Positions 1 through 11,789 of a DNA stretch of 64,000 bases are shown piece by piece (position 1 is the stretch's first letter; each line of letters starts with the position of its first letter). The translations under genes and the position numbers were made by a program. Source of the stretch: Plasmopara viticola (Eukaryota; Oomycota; Peronosporomycetes; Peronosporales; Peronosporaceae); contig MBPM02000001.1 in assembly GCA_001695595.3 (NCBI GenBank), positions 1,674,001-1,738,000 of the forward strand, read 5' to 3'. Below the pieces are notes generated by a model, which saw nothing but the letters and a program-made list of their open reading frames with translations, was not told the origin of the DNA and ran no database searches.

Positions 1-21
1 TGCAGCACAGCTCAATTATAG

Positions 22-312
22 TTTGCCGTTGGGCCTGCGTTCTTCGCACCCGAGCTTGGATTATTGAGGCCGCCTGTTTCATCGTGTGTGGATTACGTAC
101 TTGCTCAGTCAAGCGACGACGGACTACCAGTCGTCCAAGAAATCTACGCGTGGTTCGTCGAAGTAAAGCAGTGGCAAGTACTTGTCGCTATTCAAGCTTT
201 CTTAAAACAGTTCGCTCCATTTAATCTCATTTTGCCAGCTGCTCGAAAGTATCGTGTGCTACCACAACTTGGATCTATAGCATCAAGTGGTTGCCTGGTT
301 GCAGCCAACTGA
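22..312 (+). CDS. possible 3' terminal exon of an unidentified gene
   Basis: An open frame runs from just after an acceptor-like 'caattatag' (ending at base 21) to a stop at 310-312 and gives about 96 residues. I recognise no domain. It lacks an obvious start, so if real it would be the last exon of a gene beginning left of the window. The only support is the open frame and the acceptor. It could equally be a chance ORF in the intergenic space next to IFT140. Confidence 0.2.
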   Translation, partial: FAVGPAFFAPELGLLRPPVSSCVDYVLAQSSDDGLPVVQEIYAWFVEVKQWQVLVAIQAFLKQFAPFNLILPAARKYRVLPQLGSIASSGCLVAAN

Positions 313-656
313 TCCGTCTTACGCCGTGTTCGATGTATGTTGACAAATACCCCGCCGTTACATCGCCGGCACGTAAGGTACGGCGTCATCGAATCGATAC
401 AAATGGAGAAGCTGCTATGTTTTGAACTCTCGTCTGTCGCATTCTGATGATCAGCTATAGCTATAGCTTTTAGTGGTGGTAAAGGTTGCAGCGTACATCT
501 ACTTTAGTACGACATTGCATAAAGATTTTGAAAATTTCAAGCGTGCACCGTTTCGCGGAGCATACAAAGCTTAAGTCGCCTGACTGAAGAAAGACGGCCA
601 GTTGCGTAGAGTAATAACAAAACGTAGATTATCATGTAGTCACCACAAAAACGTGC
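313..656. other. intergenic, nothing recognised
   Basis: This stretch lies between the possible exon at the left edge and the 3' end of the minus-strand IFT140 gene. I see no coding frame, repeat or RNA gene that can be supported. Confidence 0.5.
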
Positions 657-3600
657 TCACTCGTCCTCTGCAATATCTTCTTCCAATTCATCTTCGACCT
701 CGTCATCGTTATCAGGACGCATCTTGTCTTCGTGTGACATTGGTCGATTCATCGCACCTTCGCGAAAGCCTGATCGACTACCGTCTGCCTCTCGCGAACC
801 TGTACGACTATTGGATTTGGCTTCCCGCGATCCGGGGCGACTGGTGAAACTCGACTGCTTGTAGTCGCTTAATGGCGGTCGACTGCGTCTATCGTCTTTG
901 AAAGAAACTCCTAGCTTTGCTTGAACAGCCTCCAAGACTCGCGAATTTACATATGACTTGAGTTGTAATCCCTTTCGCTTTATTTCCTCCATGGCCTCGA
1001 AGCTTTTGTTCAATTCCCCCTCCTCGAAGTACGCTTCCGCTAACGTAGCGTACCCGTCACCCACACGAATGGCTTCGTCAATACTTGGCTCTTGAAGCAG
1101 TTTCGTGACAATGTCTATCACCTCTTTCGGATTGTGCTTCACCTGCTTACGAGCCCCAATAAATTGTTCAATCGACAAAATTCGCTTCTCGTACAGCTTA
1201 ATCGATGCATCTTTTCCATTTGTGCGAGACTTGGACAACACTTGCACCGCTTTCTGCAAGGCAGTAATTGCCTTCTCGTAATCGCGATATTCCTCGATTT
1301 CAACTTGGGCACAACCAGCATAAAATGCTGCTAGCTGGTCAAAAGCGCGAGCTTTCGTGTAAAAGCTTACAATGTTTTTAAGAATGTCAAGATCCTTGTG
1401 CCAATTTAAATTCTGGAGATAATTTGCGGCAAGCACAAAGATTTGAGCGTTGCGCGACACATTGGCAAAAAAGACGACCTTTTCAGTGTCGCCCGACTTG
1501 AGTAAACACTTCATGGCCTTAAGTTTGTCGCCAGCCTGTGTGTATTTCTTCGTAGCCAAGTGGTACGAGCCTTGCTGCTTGCAGCATTTGGCTAGTTTAA
1601 GCAACAAGTCCGATCGTCTCTTCTTGTCTGCAGGTGTGGCAGTCTGATCACCTTTGGGTGGAGTCATTTTCTCGGCCATTTCGTCGGTTACATGCACGTC
1701 GTGGTGCATGCACACATCCAAAGCTTCAACGACTCGGTTCCCAATCAAACACAAGTGCACGGCTTTGGTGTACTGGCCGTTTGCGATGAAAAAGTCTGCA
1801 CATTTTCGAAGAATTGCAGGTGATGTATCACCAGAGCCACTAAGCTCGTCTGTGAGGTGGTGCAACTCGTCAAACAATTGTGCCTGAAAGCACAGGTCAA
1901 GCGCTTTGGCCACATTCCCTCCCTTGTGGTATAATTGAACTGCCTTTTCCATTTCACGCTGCTCTTCAAAGTACGCAGCACAGTCGAGCATATCGACAGG
2001 TTTGCTCATAAGTGCAAAACCCATCAGATCTGCATCCATGCGATGCTCCTTTGCAAGACGAATAGCGTGGTTGTAACAACCACTGCGGCCAAAGAAGTGG
2101 ATCGCGTTGGAAACATCGTTCTGCGCTTCAAATTGCCGAGCCAAATGATAAGCAGCGGCGCGATTTCCGCTTGTTTGTGCCACCTTGGCAGCTGCATGAA
2201 ATTCCTTTTGAAAGCACAAGACGCGAACCATGGACAGATGATCCTTGGCACGCTGATAGCTCTCGATCGCAGCCTCGTATTGGCCCTGACTTTCTTGAAA
2301 CTGTGCCCACCAAATCAACAAGTCGTGGTCAGTCGATTTGGCCACGTACTTTTGCAAAAGATCGATTTCTCCCGACTTGAAAAGCATTCGTGGAATATCT
2401 TTTTGATGCGTACCGGCATCTTCATAGGCATCCATCGCTTCTTTCAGATCTCCTGATTCTTCATAATGTCGAGCTAGTGCATAATACGTCGTTTTCTCGT
2501 GAATGCGATCACGCTTGGTCGCTAGATCAATAGCTTTCTTCCAGTGCCCGCTTGCTTGGTACAACTTGTTAAGAAGATCGTAGCGTCCACACTCATGGTA
2601 CAGCCGAGCTGCGTCGTCGCGTAGACCCAGTTGTATGGCTACCATCGCAATCGCCACTTCCAATTCAGGTTCTTTTTTGGCCTCTTGCACGGCAGCTGCT
2701 CCCCGAGCGTGACCCATGTTTCCAAGGCATACTTCAGCAACATCCAGTCGCTTTGTCTTGACGCACTTGCGCGCCATGTTTTCCCAAACGGACGGATTTT
2801 CAATGAGTTTGACAGAACGATAGGCCTCATCCATGTTGCCTACTGTCATAAAGTAGCAAAAGTCAATAAGGGCTTGCTTGGCCTGATTGGTAGCCTTGTC
2901 AAAGCCTATAAAGTCACGCATGATCTGCGTTCGAAGGTAGCTTAGAGTATCGTAAATCATGGGACTCTTCATATCGGCATTGCTGCCTTTTGTGCGTCCA
3001 ACGTGCACTACAGTAGTAAAGTCATCCGATGACGTATTCTCAGCCTTTGCCACAAAGTATATACGTGGAACTTGGATACCCAGCAACGCTGTGTACTTCA
3101 AATCGAGCTCAAAGGTATCTTGCATGAGAAGACCGTGTTCGTTGGAGGCAAAAAGAATTGTGATTTCTTTGTCCGACGTCTGACTCCCTCGTGTGCCACT
3201 GCCGTTTAGTCCATCGTCGGCCATCACGTCTCGACGATCAATGCCACTTTCCGGCACAGGAAATGACACTTTATCGACCTCAGTTTTCACCGTCTCACAA
3301 ATGAGAAGACGGGGCTCGTGGGCATCAAAAAAGACGGAAATTGGGTAGCGCGACGACCCAAAGTCGAAGTGCTGATAAATATTGAGATCCGTCTGAAACA
3401 AAAAGAGTTTGTTGAGAGGCTCACGCATTCGCAACCCACCTTCGATCTGATCTGCTAGAATGCATAGACGCGTCCCATCTGCATTCACACAGATCGATCG
3501 CATCACGGCAGACTTTGCACCTTCACCTAAAGCATCTAAGAGATTCCCCATACTCCCAAGAGCTTTGGGGTCACGCCGAGACACGTCAAAGACGCGTAGA

Positions 3601-5397
3601 AGACCGCGGTCTGTGCCCACAGCGAGAAACTTGTTTTGAAGTGAAAGCGTTGCCGGTCGTCCCTCAACTTCTGTGAACGAAATCGTGTTTCTTACGACGC
3701 CAGCGAGGTTGCAGATTTCAACGTGCCTATCGTTTGTTCGGTAGATGGATTCACCCCGAAGCACGATTGAGCTCGAGGAGCATTTAAACTGATTTGTGGG
3801 CATCACGTCACCGTCCTTCATCTCGTAAACTTCGGCTCGCGAGCCGTTCCATACGACAAGCGTGGACCCGTCGTGCGAGATGCCCTTGACACGCAGCGAA
3901 GCGTCTATCATCGACTGTGTGATCGTCACTCCAGAAGGCTCTCCATCTTGAAATTTTTCGATCGAGAGCGTCTTCGGACGCACTTGAATGACGGCAGTAT
4001 CGCCGCAAAGTGCACGCTGCATATTGCCTTCATGAAAAATGACAACACCTTCGACAGTATCAGCGTACATTGTGGCATATGTATTACTCCAGCCAATGCG
4101 TGTCACGGCACGCCCGAGTTCAGCCGTAAAGAGCAGGTCCCAACGATACGACAAGTTGGGTGCGTCATTCTTGTTTTGTGCAGCGTTGTCAATAAATGAC
4201 GTTGCACGCCAAAAGAACACAGCTCCTTGCGTCGTACCAGCCACGAGAAGACGCCTTCGTGGGGAGAAACTTAAGTTGTTGACGGTGCAAATGATGCCAC
4301 TTGACTTTGGTAGACTCAAGATGCTATTTTCTTCCGTGCATATGTTCCAAAATCGCACTAAAGGTTCACCAGATGCAATTGCTAGTAAACCTGGGCTAGC
4401 CCACTTGGTGTCAAGCAACGCTCCTTCTCCTGCGAGACTCAGCTTCACTTTAGTGATCGGTTTCACCGTGCCATCCGTCGCTCCCAGTTGGTACACAACA
4501 AGCTGTGCCGCCCGAGTAGTGACAATAAGACGGTTCTGTTCTTCGTAAAACATCATTGAAACGATCGCGTGATTGAGAACCTGTATATCCGAGATATGCC
4601 CCAGATCATCTGCATAGTGCACCGACCCGGCTTCACCCCCAAAAAAGAATTGCGGACAGACGTGCTGGGCAAAATGATCCCTACACAACCCAAGGGAGTT
4701 AAGTCGTAGCACCTGTAGAGATAGCACTATTTTCAAAACTTACTGTTTGGTCTTACTGTCCTTCGACAGGACTGGTTGTGTAGCAAAGACGCAATGGGTA
4801 AAGCTACCGTGACGTGTATACTGCGCGCTAAGTGTAAGCTGGCAGCGGCTGTCCACTTTCCAGACGACAAATGATCCATTCTCGTCTGCAGACATGAGCC
4901 GGTTGCCAGCTGGCGCCCACTTTAAAAGGCACACGCGACTCGAGTGCGGAGAATTGACCTCGCGTGCCACCTGCTCGTTATATATCCACAGTGATACCAT
5001 ACCTACACGATCACGAACGTACCAGTCGTCCAAGATAGTTACTGAAAGACTTTATCGTATAGTACTGTTCGACAATTCACATACCATCGCTCCAGCCCAC
5101 TGCGAGTGCTCCACCACGCGGTTGCCAAGCCATCGAAACGATTTCCGCTGTGCGGGAATAATTCTCCATCCCTTGCTGCTTTTCACCCTGCAATGATCGG
5201 CAGTAAAACGCTTTTCATTAGCATTGCAAGTAGTTAATGCAAGGTGATATGCTACTGGTCTAAACCTCGTCTGAGAAAAAGTGGATCTCTCGATTTTCCA
5301 ACGCGACGGCTAACACGGGGTCCAACTCTCCCCAAACTGAGCAGATCTGCCGCAAATTGGCTGGCAATGCCACATTGTAGTCGTAGAACAGGGCCAT
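657..5397 (-). CDS. IFT140: intraflagellar transport protein 140 (IFT-A core), four exons
   Basis: Exons on the minus strand are 5397-5266, 5187-5085, 5002-4744 and 4680-657; they join in phase to 1505 residues. The start begins MALFYDYNVALP, close to the IFT140 N terminus of other eukaryotes. The first half holds WD40 blades (for example AVGWSDGMVSLW and LKWAPAGNRLMSADENGSF); the second half is a long run of TPR-like helices (YEESGDLKEAMDAYEDAG, YEAAIESYQRAK). The C terminus is a low-complexity tail of SRxGSRE-type repeats ending in an acidic stretch. In the family, IFT140 is a core subunit of the IFT-A complex, which drives retrograde transport in cilia and imports membrane cargo. Its presence implies flagellate zoospores. 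The gene is head-to-head with PUM3 across 297 bp. The first intron has a weak donor (gtttag); the other two use gtatgt and gtaagt. Confidence 0.95.
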
Positions 5398-5694
5398 GTT
5401 TCACAACTGCCTCACAGCGCCTCTCAATCGTACCAAATTCGAAATCAAGGGATGCGTCGCTTCAAGATTTTTTTCATATTTATTCTTAATGAAGAGTTGA
5501 GAGCTCCTTGTTCGTCACAAAAGCTTAATTCTGAGCGATAATTACACCATTATTTTTTTTTCTAAGGTCTGAGATTTAGTCAGGCCCATCTAAATATTCT
5601 AAATCTGCCGAGTGCAGATTATACTATATGAGTAAAAGGGCTTGCTCGAGATAGTATACTAAAAACGTGCTTGTAAAAGCACAATTGACTGGAC
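5398..5694. promoter_or_regulatory. shared upstream region of IFT140 and PUM3
   Basis: The two start codons are 297 bp apart and diverge, so this AT-rich interval must carry both promoters. It has a T-run near 5550 but no convincing match to the oomycete initiator plus flanking element. Whether control is truly shared is inference. Confidence 0.5.
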
Positions 5695-7395
5695 ATGGCT
5701 GTGCAAGCTGAGATGGCGGCACCTAGGAGCAACAAGGGCTATTACAATGATAAGGTTGGCTATCACGCTAAGAAGCGTCCAGCTAGCAGCAATGGAGGGG
5801 ATGGCAAGAAATCGTTTGTGGATCAGAAGCTGGCCAAGAAGCAGCGCAAGATGCAGCGTCCGCACTACGAGATGGTCACGCGCGCCAAGCAGATCTGGAA
5901 CATTATTCGCGAGCGCGACGTAGATAAGACGAAGCGTGCTACACTTGTAGACGAGCTATATACGCTGGTAAAAGGCAAAATTTACGACGTGGCTGCTAAA
6001 CACGACGCGTCGCGCGTCATCCAATCGCTCATGCAGCACGGCAAACCCGAACACCGCTCGCAGATTGTACTCGAAATGAAGGAACACCTGGTTGAAGTAG
6101 CTAAAATGCAGTATGGATGCTTTCTCGTGCAAAAAATGATTCGCTATGGCAGCGTAGCCGATCGCGCCGCCATTGTCAAGTGTTTTACGGGCCACGTCGT
6201 CCAAGTTGGCACACACAATATTGCAGCCAATGTCCTTGAATACGCGCAAGAATATCTTCGACCGTCTCAGCTTACAGCACTCAAGCTCGAGTTTTATGGA
6301 CGTGAGTTTGCTTATTTCCAGTCGCAAAGTAAGCGCAATTTGGCCGACATTATTGCCGCACACCCGGAAAAGAAGGAAGAGGTTCTGAAGCATGTGAGTA
6401 CTATCTTAAATCGGATGGTGGACAAGCAGCTTCTCGGGCTGGCGTTTGTCCAGTCGCTGTTGTGGGAATATATGTGCAACGCGGAGCATAATGATTTGAT
6501 GCACATGGTGGCTAACGTACGTGACGCCTCGCTGGCGCTTCTCGCCACGCGCAACGGTGCTCGTGTCGTGAACAAGTGCATTTCGCTCGGTGCAGCCAAG
6601 GACCGTAAGCGCATTATCAAGACATTAAAGGACAAGGTGCTGGAGGCCTGCAATCACCCCAGTGGTTACCTCGTGATCATGCGCATCTTGGATGTCGTGG
6701 ACGATTCCATTCTTGTACAAAAGTCCATTTTGGCTGAAATGAATCCCGAGCTCTTGTCAATTGCGCTACATTCAAGCGGACGCAAAATTTTGCTGCAACT
6801 GCTTAGTCCAATGGACAAGAAGTATCTTTCGACTGATGACTTGGCGCTGCTGGAACCGCCAATGCTGCCATCGCAGGAGGACCCAAGTGTCAAAGTGGTC
6901 AACTATAAAAAGACCCCTGATGCTCGTCGCGAGGAAGTGCTGCTAGGTCTGTTGCCCAAATTGGTCGATATGTGTATTGAAAATGCAGAGACTCTGATGC
7001 GATCGAAGGAGGGCCGGGATGTGATAGTCGAGGTTGCTAAGCGCAGCGAAAGCTTGGAGCTGGCAAACAGCGTTGCTGCTGCTGTCGTAGCGCAACCGAG
7101 TGGCGAAGAAGTAGAGCCTCTTTACAGTGATGCTAACGGCCATTACGCGTTACGCCGTCTGATAAAGGAATCGCCATTGGCAACACCTCTGCTCACGGCC
7201 GTAGAGACACAATTGTCGCAGTGGGCGACCAGCAATCGTGGCTCGTTTGTAGTCCTTGCCTTTCTCGAGGCTGACAGTGCTCCTCAAAACGCTATGGTAG
7301 TGGTGAAGAAAGCGCTTGAGCCCGTGATGGAAGATCTGGCAAAGTTTGCTGACACGCAGAAAGGCACGAAATTACTTTTCGAAAAACTTCAATAA
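5695..7395 (+). CDS. PUM3: nucleolar Puf-family protein (PUM3/Puf6-like)
   Basis: A single exon of 566 residues, inside the usual range for this family. After a basic N terminus (KKRPASS, KKSFVDQKLAKKQRKMQRP) come Puf-type helical repeats such as SRVIQSLMQHGKPEHRSQIV, YGCFLVQKMIRYGSVADRAA and HNIAANVLEYAQEYLRP, then a C-terminal CPL-like region with YALRRLIKES and GSFVVLAFLEAD. Known PUM3/Puf6 proteins bind structured RNA and DNA with little sequence preference and act in nucleolar 60S ribosome assembly; Puf6 also represses ASH1 mRNA in yeast. The spacing and basic N terminus fit PUM3 rather than the classical eight-repeat cytoplasmic Pumilio proteins. The first ATG follows the short divergent promoter shared with IFT140. 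Confidence 0.92.
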   Translation: MAVQAEMAAPRSNKGYYNDKVGYHAKKRPASSNGGDGKKSFVDQKLAKKQRKMQRPHYEMVTRAKQIWNIIRERDVDKTKRATLVDELYTLVKGKIYDVAAKHDASRVIQSLMQHGKPEHRSQIVLEMKEHLVEVAKMQYGCFLVQKMIRYGSVADRAAIVKCFTGHVVQVGTHNIAANVLEYAQEYLRPSQLTALKLEFYGREFAYFQSQSKRNLADIIAAHPEKKEEVLKHVSTILNRMVDKQLLGLAFVQSLLWEYMCNAEHNDLMHMVANVRDASLALLATRNGARVVNKCISLGAAKDRKRIIKTLKDKVLEACNHPSGYLVIMRILDVVDDSILVQKSILAEMNPELLSIALHSSGRKILLQLLSPMDKKYLSTDDLALLEPPMLPSQEDPSVKVVNYKKTPDARREEVLLGLLPKLVDMCIENAETLMRSKEGRDVIVEVAKRSESLELANSVAAAVVAQPSGEEVEPLYSDANGHYALRRLIKESPLATPLLTAVETQLSQWATSNRGSFVVLAFLEADSAPQNAMVVVKKALEPVMEDLAKFADTQKGTKLLFEKLQ

Positions 7396-8592
7396 GGAAG
7401 AGATAGCGCATACGCCGTGGATATGAAAATCTAGTTGTTATATACCTATCACTATCCTGCATTCAATCGTCTTCCTTTTACGCTATCGCTGGCATCACCA
7501 AAGTCATCGTTGAACGAGTTTCATTACACTTTTATCCAGCAAATTGTCTAGCTACTGTTGTGGTATCTAGAAGTATACCGAAATAGGTCAAAACTGTAAA
7601 TCGAGGACGGCAGGCATACAAACTTTCAGTCACAGAGGGAACCAAAGATGCATCCAGAGTAAGCACTGAAATTCCGTTTTTCATGACGGGTTTTGTGGTG
7701 GCTCTGCTTCAAGTCGGTATCGAATCGAAAACTGACAGGTGATGCTATTTGGGGAGATTACAATTGGGGAGTCGAAAAGCTGATAGCCTGCCGAAGGCAC
7801 TGTCGTGAGGGAGTCGTTACAACACCTAGCCATAAGACGTCGGTATGCGAAGCCCCTAATTAGGGGTAGACAACACCTTGGCGAAGCCCAATGCAAATTG
7901 GGAGAGCGGTAATACTGGGTGGCGGAAAGCCGCTAACTTGACAGTAGACCCACCGAATCGGTATGTAAGATGTGACGTAGATCGGGTTAATCCGTGACCT
8001 CAAACAGGCGCAATTAGCATATCGGCTACGACTACTTCCAGGAGTTAAAAAAAACTTAAAAGACGAAAGGCCATAAATGCCAAATTGTTCAAAAGGTGCT
8101 AAGGCCGGAATACTGAAAGGCCGAAAGCAAGCTTAAAAACAGCATTTTTGTGTGTAGCCACTCTTTTTTTTGCAAAGGAGCAAAGAGGGTCATCCTTTCA
8201 GCTAGAATAGGACCCAATTGTGGCGGCTGCTAAATGGGTCCAGGATAACGTTGAGGGCACAATTGGCAATACTGCTCCGAGTTAATTTCGACCGTAAAGA
8301 GAACGTGCCAAAGCGTTATTTAGTTGCACTAAGTCTTCATTGTGGAATTTCAGCTGTAAATTGCTGATGGATTTCAGTCTGGCTAGCAACTCAAGTATTT
8401 GCCGCAGTTTGGCACTGGAATGGCCTAGACTTTTGCAGCATTAGTCTCGATAGAAGTGTTGTATGTGAAGCACTATAACAGCCTCGACTGGAGCGACAAC
8501 TTTAATGATGTTGGCTTGAATCCTATGAAAGCGAATATCATTCCTGTGCATCCACAAGCAACGTAGAACCACTACTCGAACAATGTGGAGAA
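7396..8592. other. unassigned region, hairpin-rich in part; possible 3' part of the LINE
   Basis: No coding frame is supported. It lies directly downstream (minus sense) of the LINE zinc-finger domain, so it may be the element's 3' untranslated region. Between 7847 and 7962 there are four short perfect stems: CCCCTAATTAGGGG at 7853-7866; a 6-bp stem capped by GCAA at 7887-7902; GCGG/CCGC around AAAG at 7922-7933; ACCG/CGGT around AAT at 7952-7962. The first two are each preceded by GCGAAGC. A T8 run sits near 8165. The element's true end cannot be fixed by eye. Confidence 0.4.
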
Positions 8593-9463
8593 TCACAAAT
8601 AAACTATAATCGTAACGTGACTTGGCACGGTCGGTTGGTTCAAGTCTAAAAAATAGAATTCACTCCCATTCCAGTGGGGCCCAAAAAAAAGCCTCAAAAG
8701 GCATTGAGCCATTAAACCAGACTTGAGTCGCGAAATCGCAATACCCAAATAAGTGTGGGGCAGTCTCCAGAATTCCACAACCATGATGGCAGGTTGAAAC
8801 TGCACCAGTGAGATGCTGAAGACGATAACCGGGAAATAAATCGTTGTGCTGGAGCCGATATAGAAGGTCGGAGTAGACTGGCAAGATATGTCGCCCCAGT
8901 TTGTAGTCACGGGCCCACATAGTCGCCGAGTCGAGAAAGGGGCAATGCTGGTGAATTAAATTACATAAAAAATTTCGAATTCTTGTCACACTAAGCTCGG
9001 ATATTTCATAAGTATCAAAAGTCCAGGTGTGATGTGCGGCGCAAATTTTGGCACTTGACTAGGCCCTATTGAAAAAGGGTCTAGTGAATGCAGCAGAATG
9101 CCGGTTTTGTCCAAGAATTCGTTTTTGTTGCATGAAGTCGCGCCGACAATCCGCCCCGAGCCAAGCCTTGTATAGTTGCGTCTGCCTAAAAATTCCTTGG
9201 GTAGCTAATAACTTAACTAACCCCAGTGGCCTTGTAGCCCCGGCTAGAGTTCTATCACAGTTGCCGTAGGTATCATCCATATTATTTAGAATGGGCATGG
9301 TTAGCCTGACAAATTTGACCTGAAGCCTTGTAAGTTTTTTGCGAAATTGATTTGCCATGTAAAAATTACGAAGTGCCAATACGGCCAAGACTTGTCCAGC
9401 GATGGAAATGATGTAATACCACGTGGTCCGGGCCAATAGAAAGGGGGGCGTAAAGAATATCAT
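8593..9463 (-). pseudogene. LINE ORF2 connector and zf-RVT tail relic
   Basis: The frame at 9463-9059 resembles the helical region after the RT (RKKLTRLQVKFVRL, LGLVKLLATQGIF). The frame at 8989-8660 has the zinc-binding tail signature: CHHGCGILETAPHLFGYC gives Cys-x3-Cys-x8-His-x3-Cys. The two are in separate frames. Confidence 0.65.
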
Positions 9464-9943
9464 AGTCTTGTCCCCAATGCAAAATTACTTTATCGAAAAG
9501 TCGAAGAATTGGGTCCGCCCAAGATGGTAAATTAGCCGACATCCTGCCAGCTAAAAAATCACTTTACACAGCATGTGAAGTTGAAGACTCTCAATGGAGT
9601 CTAAGATGGGTGTTAAGCCTAATCCACCTTGACTTTTAGGGAGGAACCACCACTCGCGGGCCAGAGCGTTAAAAGACTTAAAACGACACATGAAGCGTGA
9701 AATTAGTCGTGAAAGCTGATCTTGAAAGCCAGTGGACGGAATATAACAAATACTGGCCGTGTACCATAGTACAGGTAGAATTATTTATTGGAGGATTACA
9801 ACTTGACCCCGTTAAGTCCTTGCGCGGTGAAGCCATAGCGAACACCGGCTTTCCATTTCCATGATAAGATGCTGGACTAGATCAAAATGTTAGGTTCCTA
9901 ATTGTTCTATTTGTATGGGTTCTAAGCGACTTTGGCTTGACAA

Positions 9944-10140
9944 AGTATTAGATAGAAGAAAAATTAATTAGGAATAAGTATGGAAAATACAGCTAAAGAC
10001 TTTGCATACTTGACATAGTATTAGATAGAGAAAAATTAATTAGGTAATAAGTATGGAACATATAGCTTAAGATTTTGAATACTTGGAGGTAGAAAAAAAA
10101 TAATTAGGAATTAGGTATGGAATATAAAGCTAAAGACATT
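9944..10140. repeat. tandem repeat, about 73-bp unit, 2.7 copies
   Basis: Units start at 9944, 10017 and about 10089. Each contains AGTATTAGATAGA, AATTAATTAGG and AAGTATGGAA in the same order, with point differences and small indels; the third copy is shortened. It is AT-rich, non-coding, and sits inside the decayed LINE. Confidence 0.85.
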
Positions 10141-10339
10141 GAAAAAAATGCTAAAAGAGTTGGTCTGTAATAAATACCCAAAAGTTTGGAGAGGGATTTT
10201 TGTCTGCCACAACAACTCCTAGTGATAGAAGGTTTTGTCGTTATGGCTCATTTTCCGCAGTCCAAGGTTGAAAGGGAAGGATTACTGTCTTAGCCGTATT
10301 TAGGTCATCCCAGAGGCCTCACAAAAATTCCCTACCAAT

Positions 10340-10888
10340 TTAAAAAGTAAATGGTCCGATGCAGTAATCAGCAAAGCTAATAACTGCATGGATCGAATCG
10401 TTGAGTGAGTCGGAGTCACAAATTGAGTGAGTATCACTTATTGAGTGAGTGGTCGATTGACTTTGAAGACCATAATTTTGAAAGCGAACTCGAAGGAAAT
10501 TAAGCAAAGGCTCAATGAAGAGCACAAATAATGCCGGCGATAATGGGTCCCCTTGACGGACCCCAGCACCTAGTTCAAATGGGTCTAGTGGTTGGCCATT
10601 GAACATCAGGGTAGTTAGGGTACCCGGGAAGAGGATTCGTATCCAGCGGCGGAATTGGTCCCCAAATCCATAGTGCATTAAAACCATATCGAGTGCGGCC
10701 CATACGACACTATCAAAGGCTTTAGCGAAATCTGATAGAACGGCACCAGCCGGGGAATTGCCACCCCCAATTAATTGGGTCAAAGCTCGAAACCGTGAAT
10801 GTGCGTGGCGAATATCCCGGCCCAGTGGAAATCCAAATTGGTCCGGGTGAAGTAATTTTCCCATTACGGAGCCGAGCTTATGGGCCAC
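10340..10888 (-). pseudogene. LINE ORF2 reverse transcriptase core relic
   Basis: The frame contains motifs in the correct order: QFGFPLGRDIRHAH, LSDFAKAFDSVVW (motif A with its Asp), GVRQGDPLSPALFVLFIEPL (motif B), then VISFADYC where FADD is expected (motif C). The second catalytic Asp of motif C is Tyr here, so this copy could not polymerise even if the frames were intact. Confidence 0.85.
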
Positions 10889-11789
10889 ATTTTGGGCTCG
10901 CTTTTAGCGTCCACATTAAGTAATGAAATTGGTCGATAATTGCTAGAAAGTTTCCGATCGCCTATTTTATAAAGAAGCGAGACTTGAACCCTCCGCTGAA
11001 ATTTAGTCATTTTTCCCCTTCGGAATTGAGCAGCATATATAACCTCGAATATTCTGGTAGATCTGTCTTATAATATTCAGCAGGAAGGCCGTCCGGTCTC
11101 GGAGTTTTTCCAATTGCCGTGTGTGTTAGCGCCCAATAAAACTCAAAAGCTGTGAAGGGGCTGTCTAAAAAAGTCTGATCCGTCAAGGTAAGTCGCACTT
11201 TAGTGTCTTGGAGAATATGGACCAACTTTAAAGGATCCCGTTTTGGTTTACTATGGCCAAATTCCTTTGAAGGCGAACAGTAAATCCCAGACCAGTACGA
11301 CAAAAAAGAGGAACAAGTCGACTCAAGGTCCTCGATTGAATCGACCGGGATGGGCGTCTTGTGGAGAATAGCTGGCAGTCTGAAAAAAATTAGAGCAGCT
11401 CAGTGGATTCCAAGTCGAAGGAAAACTTCCGCTTGGACAAATAGTAATTTTGTTCATTCAGCTTTTCTTTAAGCTGGGTTTTTGCAATAACTATACGGTC
11501 CGGATGGACACTGGATGGTTCCTGAGCGTGCAGATGCTGAAGTTCGTTTACTTCAAGGTGAAGAATTTCAAGCACCCGCATGCGTAAATTTTTTTATTCC
11601 AGGAACAACTCACGCAGAAAAATAGAATCGTTTCGTTTGTGTTCATCTAAAAGGAATCCCGGATTAAATGAAGTTATATTAGGAGCCCAAAAAGAGTCTG
11701 CTAACTCATTTAAGGTTTTGTGCAAATACTCGTGGGCTTCAGGCAACTGGATTATCCAAAGTGGGCATTTCCATGGGGCCTTTTTTGAC

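Noticed and set aside
7770..7830. Hammerhead ribozyme (CTGATAG ... CGAAGG)
   Set aside because: The core is CTGATAG, not CTGANGA, and the helices do not close around a NUH cleavage site.
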